Assembly: GCA_964591605.1 (NCBI GenBank)
Contig: CAZQEN010000404.1
Location: forward strand, 1-6,556
DNA length: 6,556 nt
Reading direction: 5' to 3'
From: CAYLLT01 sp964591605
Lineage (GTDB): Bacteria > Planctomycetota > Phycisphaerae > UBA1845 > PWPN01
A model generated the notes under the pieces. That model saw nothing but the letters and a program-made list of their open reading frames with translations, was not told the DNA's origin and did not search any database. This document shows positions 1 through 4,806 of the stretch, in pieces (the first letter of the stretch is position 1; every line of letters begins with the position of its first letter). Made by a program: the position numbers and the translations under genes.

Positions 1-714
1 AGATCCTGCGAGTGGATCTGTCCCGGTGAACTGATGGATATGGATTTCATTCGCATCGTTAAAGTCCCACACACTGAACAGGTAGGCATTCTGATGACCA
101 GGTTGAGGAGGATCCCACACGGGAACAGCAGCGGGATAGGGCAGCGTGTAGAAAGGCCAACGTGTCACCGCAAACTGAGTGAAGTCGTACTGCAGCAGTG
201 CCTCGCGGGGAATGCTGTACAACACATCGGATGAGCCGGCGCAGCCAACGACTTCGGGACCAAGCACGAACAGGTTGTCCCGATTAAAGCCCAGGCTCGG
301 AAAATCCGGTCGACAGGAGCCATTTCCCACATGACTCGCCACCCAGGGTTCAAGAGGATCGTCGGGAGAAGAAACCGCGACCGCGATCGGACAACAGAAA
401 GTTATTGCGAACCATCGCCTGTCGTATTGGTCGAAGTAGAGTCGCGCATCACCCCCTCCGCCGGGCGCACCCGCATCGGCCCAGAAGGCGGCGCTGCTTT
501 TCTCGTGAAGCTTGACGCCGCACTTCGTGAATACCTGAAAGAGCTGATTGGTCAGCACGACGACATGGTTCTGGCTCACCGCCACCTGGCAGCCGGGCGG
601 GGTCCATCCTTCATACGCGGTAAAATTGGCACCGATCGAGGCGGCGCCGTAGGAGATGGCTGACATCAGGGCCCACACGAGGAGGAGGATCGTCAAGCTG
701 CAGAATCGGGTCAT
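1..714 (-). CDS. Secreted beta-propeller-like protein, C-terminus cut off by the window edge
   Basis: An open frame of 238 codons runs from an ATG at 714 to base 1 without a stop, so the N-terminus is complete and the C-terminus lies outside the window. A good ribosome binding site (AGGGG at 721-725, six bases before the ATG) fixes the start. The N-terminus is a signal peptide: MTRF, then a hydrophobic stretch to about residue 22 and small residues for cleavage near 23-26, so the product is exported. The mature part has PPGCQVAVSQNHVVVLTNQL at 39-58, GDARLYFDQYDRRWFAIT at 88-105, a following SSPDDPLEPW, and DFPSLGFNRDNLFVL at 137-151. This order (an 'observed value' strand, a 'D-R-YD-RW' strand, then 'D-PSLG') is typical of secreted bacterial propeller-type proteins; that family call is from memory. 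There are several cysteines (42, 65, 107, 108, 134, 158), possibly disulfides. Codon use is less GC-biased than in neighbouring genes. Specific function unknown. Confidence 0.8.
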   Translation of the reverse strand, partial: MTRFCSLTILLLVWALMSAISYGAASIGANFTAYEGWTPPGCQVAVSQNHVVVLTNQLFQVFTKCGVKLHEKSSAAFWADAGAPGGGGDARLYFDQYDRRWFAITFCCPIAVAVSSPDDPLEPWVASHVGNGSCRPDFPSLGFNRDNLFVLGPEVVGCAGSSDVLYSIPREALLQYDFTQFAVTRWPFYTLPYPAAVPVWDPPQPGHQNAYLFSVWDFNDANEIHIHQFTGTDPLAGS

Positions 715-720
715 GTCTAT

Positions 721-725
721 CCCCT
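721..725 (-). promoter_or_regulatory. Ribosome binding site of the edge secreted-protein gene
   Basis: AGGGG on the minus strand sits six bases before the ATG at 714-712. It is the main reason to accept that start and that frame over overlapping open frames on either strand. Confidence 0.65.
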
Positions 726-727
726 TT

Positions 728-1128
728 GTGGATGTCTCTAAGGAAGTCAAGCATGCAATGGGAGTCTTTGGCGAGCGGCAGGGCGGGAAGTGAGTAACAC
801 GACTCGCTTCGAGCGGCCTGTTTCCGCGACGGGGAGTCATTCGGACTGCTGATGAAATACACCATGATCTCCGCGTCCGATCAGTGTTGACAGTTTATGG
901 CTCTGCCGGGCACTGGTGCGTCTTGCCCCTATTCTAGCTTCATGCGGGCTGAAATGCTACTGCAGGCCAGGAATGCCGCTGGCCGGTGAAAGTGGTTCGG
1001 TCCGCCCCAACCGCCGGGCGGAGGCTCCACTCCAGTATACCCGGAAGGGCTGGCTTCTATTCCCGCCTATTTCTCGGTTTCCTGCGGCCACCGCCGCCGA
1101 AGGCCGGTCCCGCAGCGGTTTGAGGCTG
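728..1128. other. Intergenic stretch with no recognised gene
   Basis: Between the ribosome binding site of the left-edge gene and the downstream region of the aminotransferase gene I see no convincing coding region. Short open frames on both strands have no ribosome binding site, no recognisable protein pattern and proline/arginine-rich translations typical of chance frames in GC-rich DNA. No tRNA or rRNA is visible. The stretch should hold the promoter of the left-edge gene, but no good minus-strand -35/-10 pair can be picked out. Confidence 0.5.
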
Positions 1129-1173
1129 AAAAAGAGGTAAGGGGACGGGGGCGGGCGGATGAGCTTCGCCCGC
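1129..1173 (-). terminator. Possible terminator downstream of the aminotransferase gene
   Basis: Read on the minus strand, GCGGGCG and CGCCCGC (1173-1167 and 1157-1151) form a 7-bp GC stem with a 9-nt loop. A C/T-rich run with five consecutive T follows near 1133-1129. The T run lies about 18 bases beyond the stem, so this is not a textbook intrinsic terminator. It is the best candidate in the region after the stop codon at 1288. Confidence 0.3.
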
Positions 1174-1208
1174 GGCGCACGATGGGGGGGGCTGTCGGAC
1201 GGCCGCCA

Positions 1209-1222
1209 CCCGCCTCGGCGGG
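1209..1222. repeat. Short GC hairpin after the aminotransferase gene
   Basis: CCCGC, CTCG, GCGGG forms a five-base stem with a four-base loop (six complementary bases if the loop is counted tightly), about 65 bases past the aminotransferase stop. It could help end transcription together with the hairpin at 1151-1173. There is no T run directly after it. Confidence 0.3.
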
Positions 1223-1287
1223 CAGACCGGGGGGGCCGCTGCGGGCGTTGCCGCCTTCCCGGGCAGCACCACCGTTCCGGGCGCCGT

Positions 1288-2658
1288 CTACGCGCGGGAT
1301 TCGACGAGGCCGAGCACTTCGTCGAGGCAGTCGGCGATGTAGTCGGCGTCGTCTTTCGTCAGGCACATGGGGGGTTTGATGCGCAGGGTGTTGCCGAAGA
1401 GGCCGCCTTTGCCGAGCAGCAGGCCGCGGTCTTTGGCGAATTCGACGACGTCGGCGGCCTCGGTTTTGGCGGGCTCCTTCGATTGACGGTCTCTGACGAG
1501 TTCGACGCCGAGCATGAGGCCCATGCCGCGGACTTCGCCGATGAGCGCGTGACGCTCGGCGAGCTCGAGGAGACGCTGCTTGAGGTGATCCCCGACGCGA
1601 CGGGCGTTGTCCTGGATGCCTTCGGAGTCGATCACCTCCAGCGTGGCCAGACCGGCGGCCATCGAAATCGGGTTGCCGCCGAAGGTGTTGAAGTGCAGGC
1701 GGCTGGCCAGCGGTCTGGCGATGTCCATGCGGGTGGTGACGGCCCCGAGGGCGGCCCCGTCGCCGATGCCCTTGGCCATGCAGACCATGTCGGGCTTGAC
1801 GCCCCAGTTCTCAAAGCCCCAGAACTTCGTGCCGGTGCGGCCAAAGCCGGTCTGCACCTCGTCGGCGATGCACAAGCCGCCGTGCTCGCGGACGATATCG
1901 TAGACGATCTGGAAATATTCCTTAGGCGGCGTGACCGTGCCGCCGACGCCCTGGATCGGCTCGCCGATGAAGCAGGCGACCTTGCCCGCGGTTTCATACT
2001 GGATGAGGTTGGCCACGTCCTGGGCGCATTTGACGCTGCAGTTGGGATACGTGAGTCCGTAAGGGCAGCGGTAACAGTAGCCGGGCGCCGCGTGGTGGAC
2101 GCCGAAGTGGTGCGGGATCGGGAACTTCCACGTGCTGTGCCCGGTGAGGGCCATGGTGGCCTGCGAACCACCGTGGTAGCCGTTGCGCAGGGAGATCACG
2201 TCGAAGTGGCCGGTGGCCAGCCGGCACATGAGGACGGCCAGGTCGTTGGATTCGCTGCCGGAGTTGGTGAAGTAGGTGACTTCAAGGCCCATCCCCTCGG
2301 GCATGTGCTGTGCGAGCTTCTCGGCGAAGCGGCCCATCGTGGGGTGAAGGTAGATGACGGTGGTGTGCTGGATCCGGCCGGCCTGCTCCTGGATGGCCCG
2401 CGTGACGTGCGGATGCGCGTGGCCCACCGAAACAGTGACGATGCCGGCGAAGCCGTCGAGGTAGCGCTTGCCGGTTTCGTCCCAGACGTACTGCATCCTG
2501 CCCTCGACGAGCATGACGGGCTCGCGGTAGTAGAGGAGCAGCGCGGGGGAGAGGTATCTGCGCCGCAGGGCGAGCACGTCCTGCTTCGACGGCCCGTGAT
2601 AGGGTTGCGGGCGGTGATTCGTCGGGGGCAGCTCGAGGGCGCGGGTCTCGGCACACAT
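1288..2658 (-). CDS. Class III PLP-dependent aminotransferase, AGXT2-like
   Basis: A 456-residue fold-type I, class III aminotransferase, expected to be a cytoplasmic dimer moving an amino group between an amino acid (or omega-amino acid) and a 2-oxo acid. It is complete. The cofactor phosphate-binding SGSES is at 133-137, the ring-stacking YHGG starts at 161, ADEVQTG carries Asp266, MAKGIGDG carries the Schiff-base Lys296, and HFNTFGGNP carries Thr325. The HFNTFGGNP, IADEVQTGFGR and MAKGIG stretches resemble animal alanine-glyoxylate aminotransferase 2, so glyoxylate or a beta-amino acid is a plausible partner; beta-alanine or other omega-amino acid transaminases remain possible. An insert at 195-211 has four cysteines (CX2CX8CX3C). 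The start is the ATG at 2658 because AAGAGG lies eight bases upstream; an in-frame ATG at 2691 would add 11 residues but lacks such a site. It is separated from scpB by 330 bp of repeats and is probably transcribed alone. Confidence 0.93.
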   Translation of the reverse strand: MCAETRALELPPTNHRPQPYHGPSKQDVLALRRRYLSPALLLYYREPVMLVEGRMQYVWDETGKRYLDGFAGIVTVSVGHAHPHVTRAIQEQAGRIQHTTVIYLHPTMGRFAEKLAQHMPEGMGLEVTYFTNSGSESNDLAVLMCRLATGHFDVISLRNGYHGGSQATMALTGHSTWKFPIPHHFGVHHAAPGYCYRCPYGLTYPNCSVKCAQDVANLIQYETAGKVACFIGEPIQGVGGTVTPPKEYFQIVYDIVREHGGLCIADEVQTGFGRTGTKFWGFENWGVKPDMVCMAKGIGDGAALGAVTTRMDIARPLASRLHFNTFGGNPISMAAGLATLEVIDSEGIQDNARRVGDHLKQRLLELAERHALIGEVRGMGLMLGVELVRDRQSKEPAKTEAADVVEFAKDRGLLLGKGGLFGNTLRIKPPMCLTKDDADYIADCLDEVLGLVESRA

Positions 2659-2664
2659 GAGATT

Positions 2665-2672
2665 CACCTCTT
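2665..2672 (-). promoter_or_regulatory. Ribosome binding site deciding the aminotransferase start
   Basis: AAGAGGTG on the minus strand has its AGAGG core eight bases before the ATG at 2658-2656. It favours that start over the ATG eleven codons upstream. Confidence 0.7.
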
Positions 2673-2687
2673 CAGATCGGCGATGCG

Positions 2688-2716
2688 ACATTGCGGGAAT
2701 CGCGGGGATTTGTCAA
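2688..2716 (-). promoter_or_regulatory. Candidate promoter of the aminotransferase gene
   Basis: A perfect -35 TTGACA (2716-2711) is followed after 17 bases by CAATGT (2693-2688). The latter matches TATAAT only at the conserved second and last positions. Transcription would start near 2681, giving a leader of about 23 bases with the AAGAGG site. The position just past the repeat block, directly ahead of the gene, supports it; the weak -10 does not. Confidence 0.4.
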
Positions 2717-2774
2717 CCCGATCGGCGTGCGGCGGTCCGCGGCGGGCCCGTGACAGAATCGGCGGTTGGAATCA

Positions 2775-2792
2775 GTCCCGGCGCGCCGGGAC
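2775..2792. repeat. 18-nt perfect palindrome
   Basis: GTCCCGGCGCGCCGGGAC equals its own reverse complement over all 18 bases. It lies in the spacer between scpB and the aminotransferase gene, about 95 bp from the coding start of the latter. Its 11-nt core GGCGCGCCGGG recurs exactly 100 bases on, at 2880-2890. It could be a hairpin in RNA, a dimeric protein site, or part of a dispersed repeat. Confidence 0.7.
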
Positions 2793-2810
2793 CCGTGGGG
2801 AGGCTCGCAC

Positions 2811-2849
2811 GGGCAGCGTGGGGGTAGGCGGGCGACCCCCACGCTGCCC
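2811..2849. repeat. Long inverted repeat: 15-bp perfect arms, 9-nt loop
   Basis: GGGCAGCGTGGGGGT at 2811-2825 and its exact complement at 2835-2849 flank a 9-nt loop. In either strand's RNA this gives a very stable stem. No T run follows on either side, so it is not a standard intrinsic terminator, but it could still stop or stabilise the scpB transcript. The right arm continues into CATGCCACCC, and the 16-nt stretch 2843-2858 recurs inverted at the right edge of the window, which suggests a dispersed element. Confidence 0.75.
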
Positions 2850-2859
2850 ATGCCACCCA

Positions 2860-2952
2860 TTGTGGTGCAGCCGTGTCATGGCGCGCCGGGGCACCTGCAG
2901 GCGGAAAGCGTCTACGCCACGTTCATGTGCAGGCCAGAAGCCTGCACCACAA
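2860..2952. repeat. Inverted repeat enclosing a smaller hairpin
   Basis: TTGTGGTGCAG at 2860-2870 is exactly complementary to CTGCACCACAA at 2942-2952. Inside, GTGCAGGC (2927-2934) and GCCTGCAC (2940-2947) form an 8-bp stem with a 5-nt loop, using part of the same right arm, so the two structures exclude each other. An 8-nt palindrome CCTGCAGG lies at 2894-2901. The sequence style matches dispersed intergenic repeats that I associate with planctomycete genomes; that link is from memory. Confidence 0.6.
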
Positions 2953-2988
2953 ACGGCGGCCCGCACTGCTGTGGGGCAACTCAGCAGG

Positions 2989-3900
2989 CTACTGAGCGAG
3001 CTGGAGCTGCTCGACCTGGGGGAGCTCGTCAAGGCTGGCGAGGCCGAAGACCTCCAGGAACCTCTTCGTGGTCCCATAGAGCATGGGTCGCCCGACGTCT
3101 TCGGCCCGGCCGACGATCTTGACGAGGTTGAGCTCGCGGAGGCGGTTGAGCATCTCGCCCGCGGCGACACCGCGGATCGCCTCGATGTCGGCCCGCGTCA
3201 CCGGCTGCTTGTAGGCCACGACCGAGAGCGTTTCGAGGGCCGCCGCCGAGAACCGCGAGTCCTGGCGGCTCTGGCGCAGCCGTCGCAACCACGTATTGAA
3301 TTGCGGAAGGGTGAGCATCTGATAGCCGCCGGCGATCTTCTCGATGCGGAAGGTCGCACCCTGGCTCACGTACCGCTGGTTGAGGCTCTCGATGTGCTTT
3401 TTGACGTCGCGGGCGGTGCCGACCCCCAGCAGCGACACGATCTTGGGCAGCGTCAGCGGCGTATCGGCGGTGAAGAGGATGGCTTCGAGCACCTGTTGCG
3501 TGGTGATCTCCGGGGCGGCGGGATCGATGAGCTGCGGCCCACCATCGGGGGATTCCATCGGCTCCTGTGCGGGCTCGTCATCCCCCTCCTCCTGAGCTGG
3601 GACGAGCTTGAGCTCCGCCGCCTCCACCGCATCGGCGACTGGCTCCACCTCGCCGTTTGAAGCAGCGGGCTCGTCGCCGGCCGGCGGCGGACTCACCGGA
3701 ACCGCATCCACCCGTTCAGCCGCGGGATCGCCAACCTCTGCTACTGCGGCATCCTGCGACGCAGATGCAGGTTCCGCCGTCCATTCGGGTTCGGTGGCCG
3801 GTCTGGATTCGTCGGGAGGCGCGTCGGGAAGAGGGGAAGGCTCCGAAGTCTCAAAAGACGTCGGGACATCCGTGTCCGCTGTCTTCTTTTTGCGTGCCAT
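2989..3900 (-). CDS. scpB: ScpB, segregation and condensation protein B, with long acidic N-terminal extension
   Basis: ScpB dimers bind the kleisin ScpA in the cytoplasmic SMC-ScpAB complex that compacts and separates chromosomes. Of 303 residues from the ATG at 3900, roughly 131-290 are the conserved core of two winged-helix domains (about 134-200 and 217-290). Signature stretches are AILFTADTPLTL, SVVAYKQPVTRADIEAIRGV (226-245), ELNLVKIVGRAEDVGRPMLY (256-275) and KRFLEVFGL ending near 287. Usual ScpB is about 180-200 residues. The first 130 residues here are low-complexity, rich in P, A, E and D after a basic MARKKK, and likely disordered. An in-frame GTG at 3942 would add 14 residues; I prefer the ATG because the candidate promoter's -10 and start point lie between the two. 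The site before the ATG (AGGA, three bases away) is poor. No scpA is seen in the window. Confidence 0.95.
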   Translation of the reverse strand: MARKKKTADTDVPTSFETSEPSPLPDAPPDESRPATEPEWTAEPASASQDAAVAEVGDPAAERVDAVPVSPPPAGDEPAASNGEVEPVADAVEAAELKLVPAQEEGDDEPAQEPMESPDGGPQLIDPAAPEITTQQVLEAILFTADTPLTLPKIVSLLGVGTARDVKKHIESLNQRYVSQGATFRIEKIAGGYQMLTLPQFNTWLRRLRQSRQDSRFSAAALETLSVVAYKQPVTRADIEAIRGVAAGEMLNRLRELNLVKIVGRAEDVGRPMLYGTTKRFLEVFGLASLDELPQVEQLQLAQ

Positions 3901-3908
3901 ATATCCTG

Positions 3909-3937
3909 AATATATCGGTGCCCTTCGGGTCCGTCCA
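3909..3937 (-). promoter_or_regulatory. Candidate near-leaderless promoter of scpB
   Basis: On the minus strand TGGACG (3937-3932, four of six matches to TTGACA) and TATATT (3914-3909, five of six to TATAAT) are 17 bases apart. The predicted start point, near 3902, falls only a few bases before the ATG at 3900. That would give an almost leaderless mRNA and fit the poor ribosome binding site there. The AT-rich patch stands out sharply from GC-rich surroundings and is itself an inverted ATATAT pair (3899-3904 and 3910-3915). Confidence 0.4.
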
Positions 3938-3962
3938 CGCACAGAAAGCGGCCCGCCGGGGC

Positions 3963-3994
3963 ATGCCGCACGGCATTCCCGCGCTCATCGCGGG
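3963..3994 (-). terminator. Two tandem small hairpins between the lipoprotein gene and scpB
   Basis: After the lipoprotein stop, the minus-strand transcript carries CCCGCG/CGCGGG (3994-3978, 5-nt loop) and then ATGCCG/CGGCAT (3976-3963, tight loop). A short TTTCT follows about 20 bases later. They may end the lipoprotein transcript before the scpB promoter, but without a proper T run this is tentative. Confidence 0.3.
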
Positions 3995-4010
3995 CGCCGC
4001 CGACAGCCGG

Positions 4011-4217
4011 TCACTCGACCTTCCAGCGCGACAGATGGCTCCGGTGTTCCATGAGCCAGAGATAGTCCCAGTCATCCGTGAGCTGGCGGAAATCGTTGTC
4101 GATGATCTGCTTGTAGCGGTTCTCACGCTCGCGACGGGAATAAGCCACCCCATCGCCACACCCCAGAGCGGGGACGAGCAAAGCGGCCAGGATTGCGAGG
4201 ATCAGCAGGTGTTTCAT
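4011..4217 (-). CDS. Small lipoprotein of 68 residues, function unknown
   Basis: The ATG at 4217 is preceded by AAGAGG nine bases upstream. The N-terminus MKHLLILAILAALLVPALGC is a lipoprotein signal peptide: one lysine, a hydrophobic core, and Cys20 after ALG. The -3 position is Ala rather than the usual Leu, so the lipobox is slightly weak. After processing, 49 residues remain, polar and mostly charged: a basic patch around YSRRERENRYK, then DNDFRQLTDDWDYLWLMEHRSHLSRW to the end. This tail has the spacing of amphipathic helices with conserved-looking aromatics. I do not recognise a named family. Such short lipoproteins with a D-W-D-Y-L...LSRW tail may be a lineage-specific planctomycete family (inference). 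It has its own promoter at 4298-4327 and lies 110 bp before scpB. Confidence 0.8.
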   Translation of the reverse strand: MKHLLILAILAALLVPALGCGDGVAYSRRERENRYKQIIDNDFRQLTDDWDYLWLMEHRSHLSRWKVE

Positions 4218-4226
4218 GGATGGATG

Positions 4227-4232
4227 CCTCTT
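4227..4232 (-). promoter_or_regulatory. Ribosome binding site of the small lipoprotein gene
   Basis: AAGAGG on the minus strand is nine bases before the ATG at 4217-4215. It directly abuts the end of the second possible leader hairpin (4233-4251), so folding of that hairpin could affect access to it. Confidence 0.7.
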
Positions 4233-4262
4233 GTCCGCACTGTCAGCGGACCGGTCGTCCGC
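4233..4262 (-). promoter_or_regulatory. Leader with two mutually exclusive hairpins
   Basis: In the minus-strand RNA the order is GCGGAC (4262-4257), GACCG, GTCCGC (4251-4246), TGACAGT, GCGGAC (4238-4233), then at once AAGAGG. The middle arm is perfectly complementary to both flanking arms and can pair with only one at a time. Pairing with the second puts a 6-bp stem directly against the ribosome binding site; pairing with the first leaves the site more open. The layout is that of a small RNA switch or thermosensor. No ligand pocket or known riboswitch family is visible. Confidence 0.4.
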
Positions 4263-4297
4263 GGCGGGTCGTCCTACCCTTCGTCACGGTCGGGGGC

Positions 4298-4327
4298 ATT
4301 CTAGGATCGACCCCGCGGACGTGTCAA
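4298..4327 (-). promoter_or_regulatory. Sigma70-type promoter of the small lipoprotein gene
   Basis: TTGACA (4327-4322) is a perfect -35 and TAGAAT (4303-4298) matches TATAAT in five of six positions, with an 18-base spacer. Transcription should begin near 4291, giving a leader of about 74 bases. The TGA stop of the upstream helix-hairpin-helix gene (4326-4324) lies inside the -35, so the two units are packed tightly. This is the best promoter in the window. Confidence 0.65.
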
Positions 4328-4770
4328 CGCCGGGGGGTTTCCGGAAACTTCAGGCCCGGTGCGATCCGTTCGAGCAGCCGGGGACCCAGGCCATGAACGG
4401 GTTCGAGGTCCTCGATACGCCGGAAAACAGGGCCCGGCCGGATCTTTGACTGCTGCTCGCGATAGGCGACGATCTTCCTGGCCAGGGATTCGCCCACGCC
4501 GGGAAGGCGGGCGAGTTCCGGCCAGGGCGCGGTGTTCGGGTCGATGCGCTGCTCCACCTGCTCCACCAGCACGGGCTCGACCGCGATGGGATCGCTCAGG
4601 ACCAGCGGCCGCAGATACCGAACGATCAGGATGTAGACCAGCAACAGCGACAGAATGGCGTAAAGCAGCAGGTGGGCGCGCCTGCTGGTGGCAGGTCGGT
4701 CGGGGCTGGGGGACGAGCCGGAGATCGCAGCTTCCTCCGGATGGTGACTCGTTTCCGCGGCCTGACCCAT
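4324..4770 (-). CDS. Membrane-anchored helix-hairpin-helix (ComEA-like) protein
   Basis: This 148-residue protein has a polar N-terminus (1-31), one membrane segment (about 33-50, HLLLYAILSLLLVYILIV), a linker rich in V, P and E, and a C-terminal part with two helix-hairpin-helix motifs. The first is in DPNTAPWPELARLPGVG (77-93) with its helix on to ARKIVAYR, hairpin PGVG at 90-93; the second is at about 117-138, hairpin HGLG at 126-129. The start of that region (D-x-N-x-A...L..LPGVG...A..I..YR) is the ComEA pattern, known for non-specific DNA binding during DNA uptake and also found in many proteins of unproven role. By analogy the domain would face the periplasm. It begins 36 bases after the GH10-like gene in the same frame and is probably co-transcribed. 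AGG lies directly against the ATG, so the ribosome binding site is poor and translation may depend on coupling. No other in-frame start is available. Confidence 0.85.
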   Translation of the reverse strand: MGQAAETSHHPEEAAISGSSPSPDRPATSRRAHLLLYAILSLLLVYILIVRYLRPLVLSDPIAVEPVLVEQVEQRIDPNTAPWPELARLPGVGESLARKIVAYREQQSKIRPGPVFRRIEDLEPVHGLGPRLLERIAPGLKFPETPRR

Positions 4771-4806
4771 CCTGATGCCCGATTCGCTCCACGCCGCGTG
4801 GCAGGG

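Noticed and set aside
331..663. 110-codon plus-strand open frame
   Set aside because: It lies opposite the left-edge secreted-protein gene, which has a signal peptide and ribosome binding site.
611..865. 84-codon minus-strand open frame
   Set aside because: It overlaps the start of the secreted-protein gene in another frame and its ATG has no ribosome binding site.
887..892. Plus-strand TTGACA as a promoter
   Set aside because: No -10 element lies 16-18 bases downstream and no plus-strand gene follows.
916..1140. 74-codon plus-strand frame in the gap
   Set aside because: The start has no ribosome binding site and the translation is arginine/proline-rich with no pattern. It is likely chance.
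2659..2691. Upstream ATG at 2691 as the aminotransferase start
   Set aside because: The AAGAGG site at 2672-2667 is positioned for the ATG at 2658 and lies inside the longer version.
2811..2952. CRISPR array
   Set aside because: The repeats are inverted and unequal in length, with no regular spacers and no cas genes.
1159..3660. 833-codon plus-strand open frame
   Set aside because: It lies opposite the aminotransferase and scpB genes and across the palindromic spacer. Its translation has no recognisable domain, while both opposite genes are unmistakable. Long antisense frames are common in GC-rich genes.
3901..3942. GTG at 3942 as the scpB start
   Set aside because: It would place the candidate promoter's -10 and start site inside the coding region. 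MARKKK at 3900 is a more usual N-terminus. It cannot be fully excluded.
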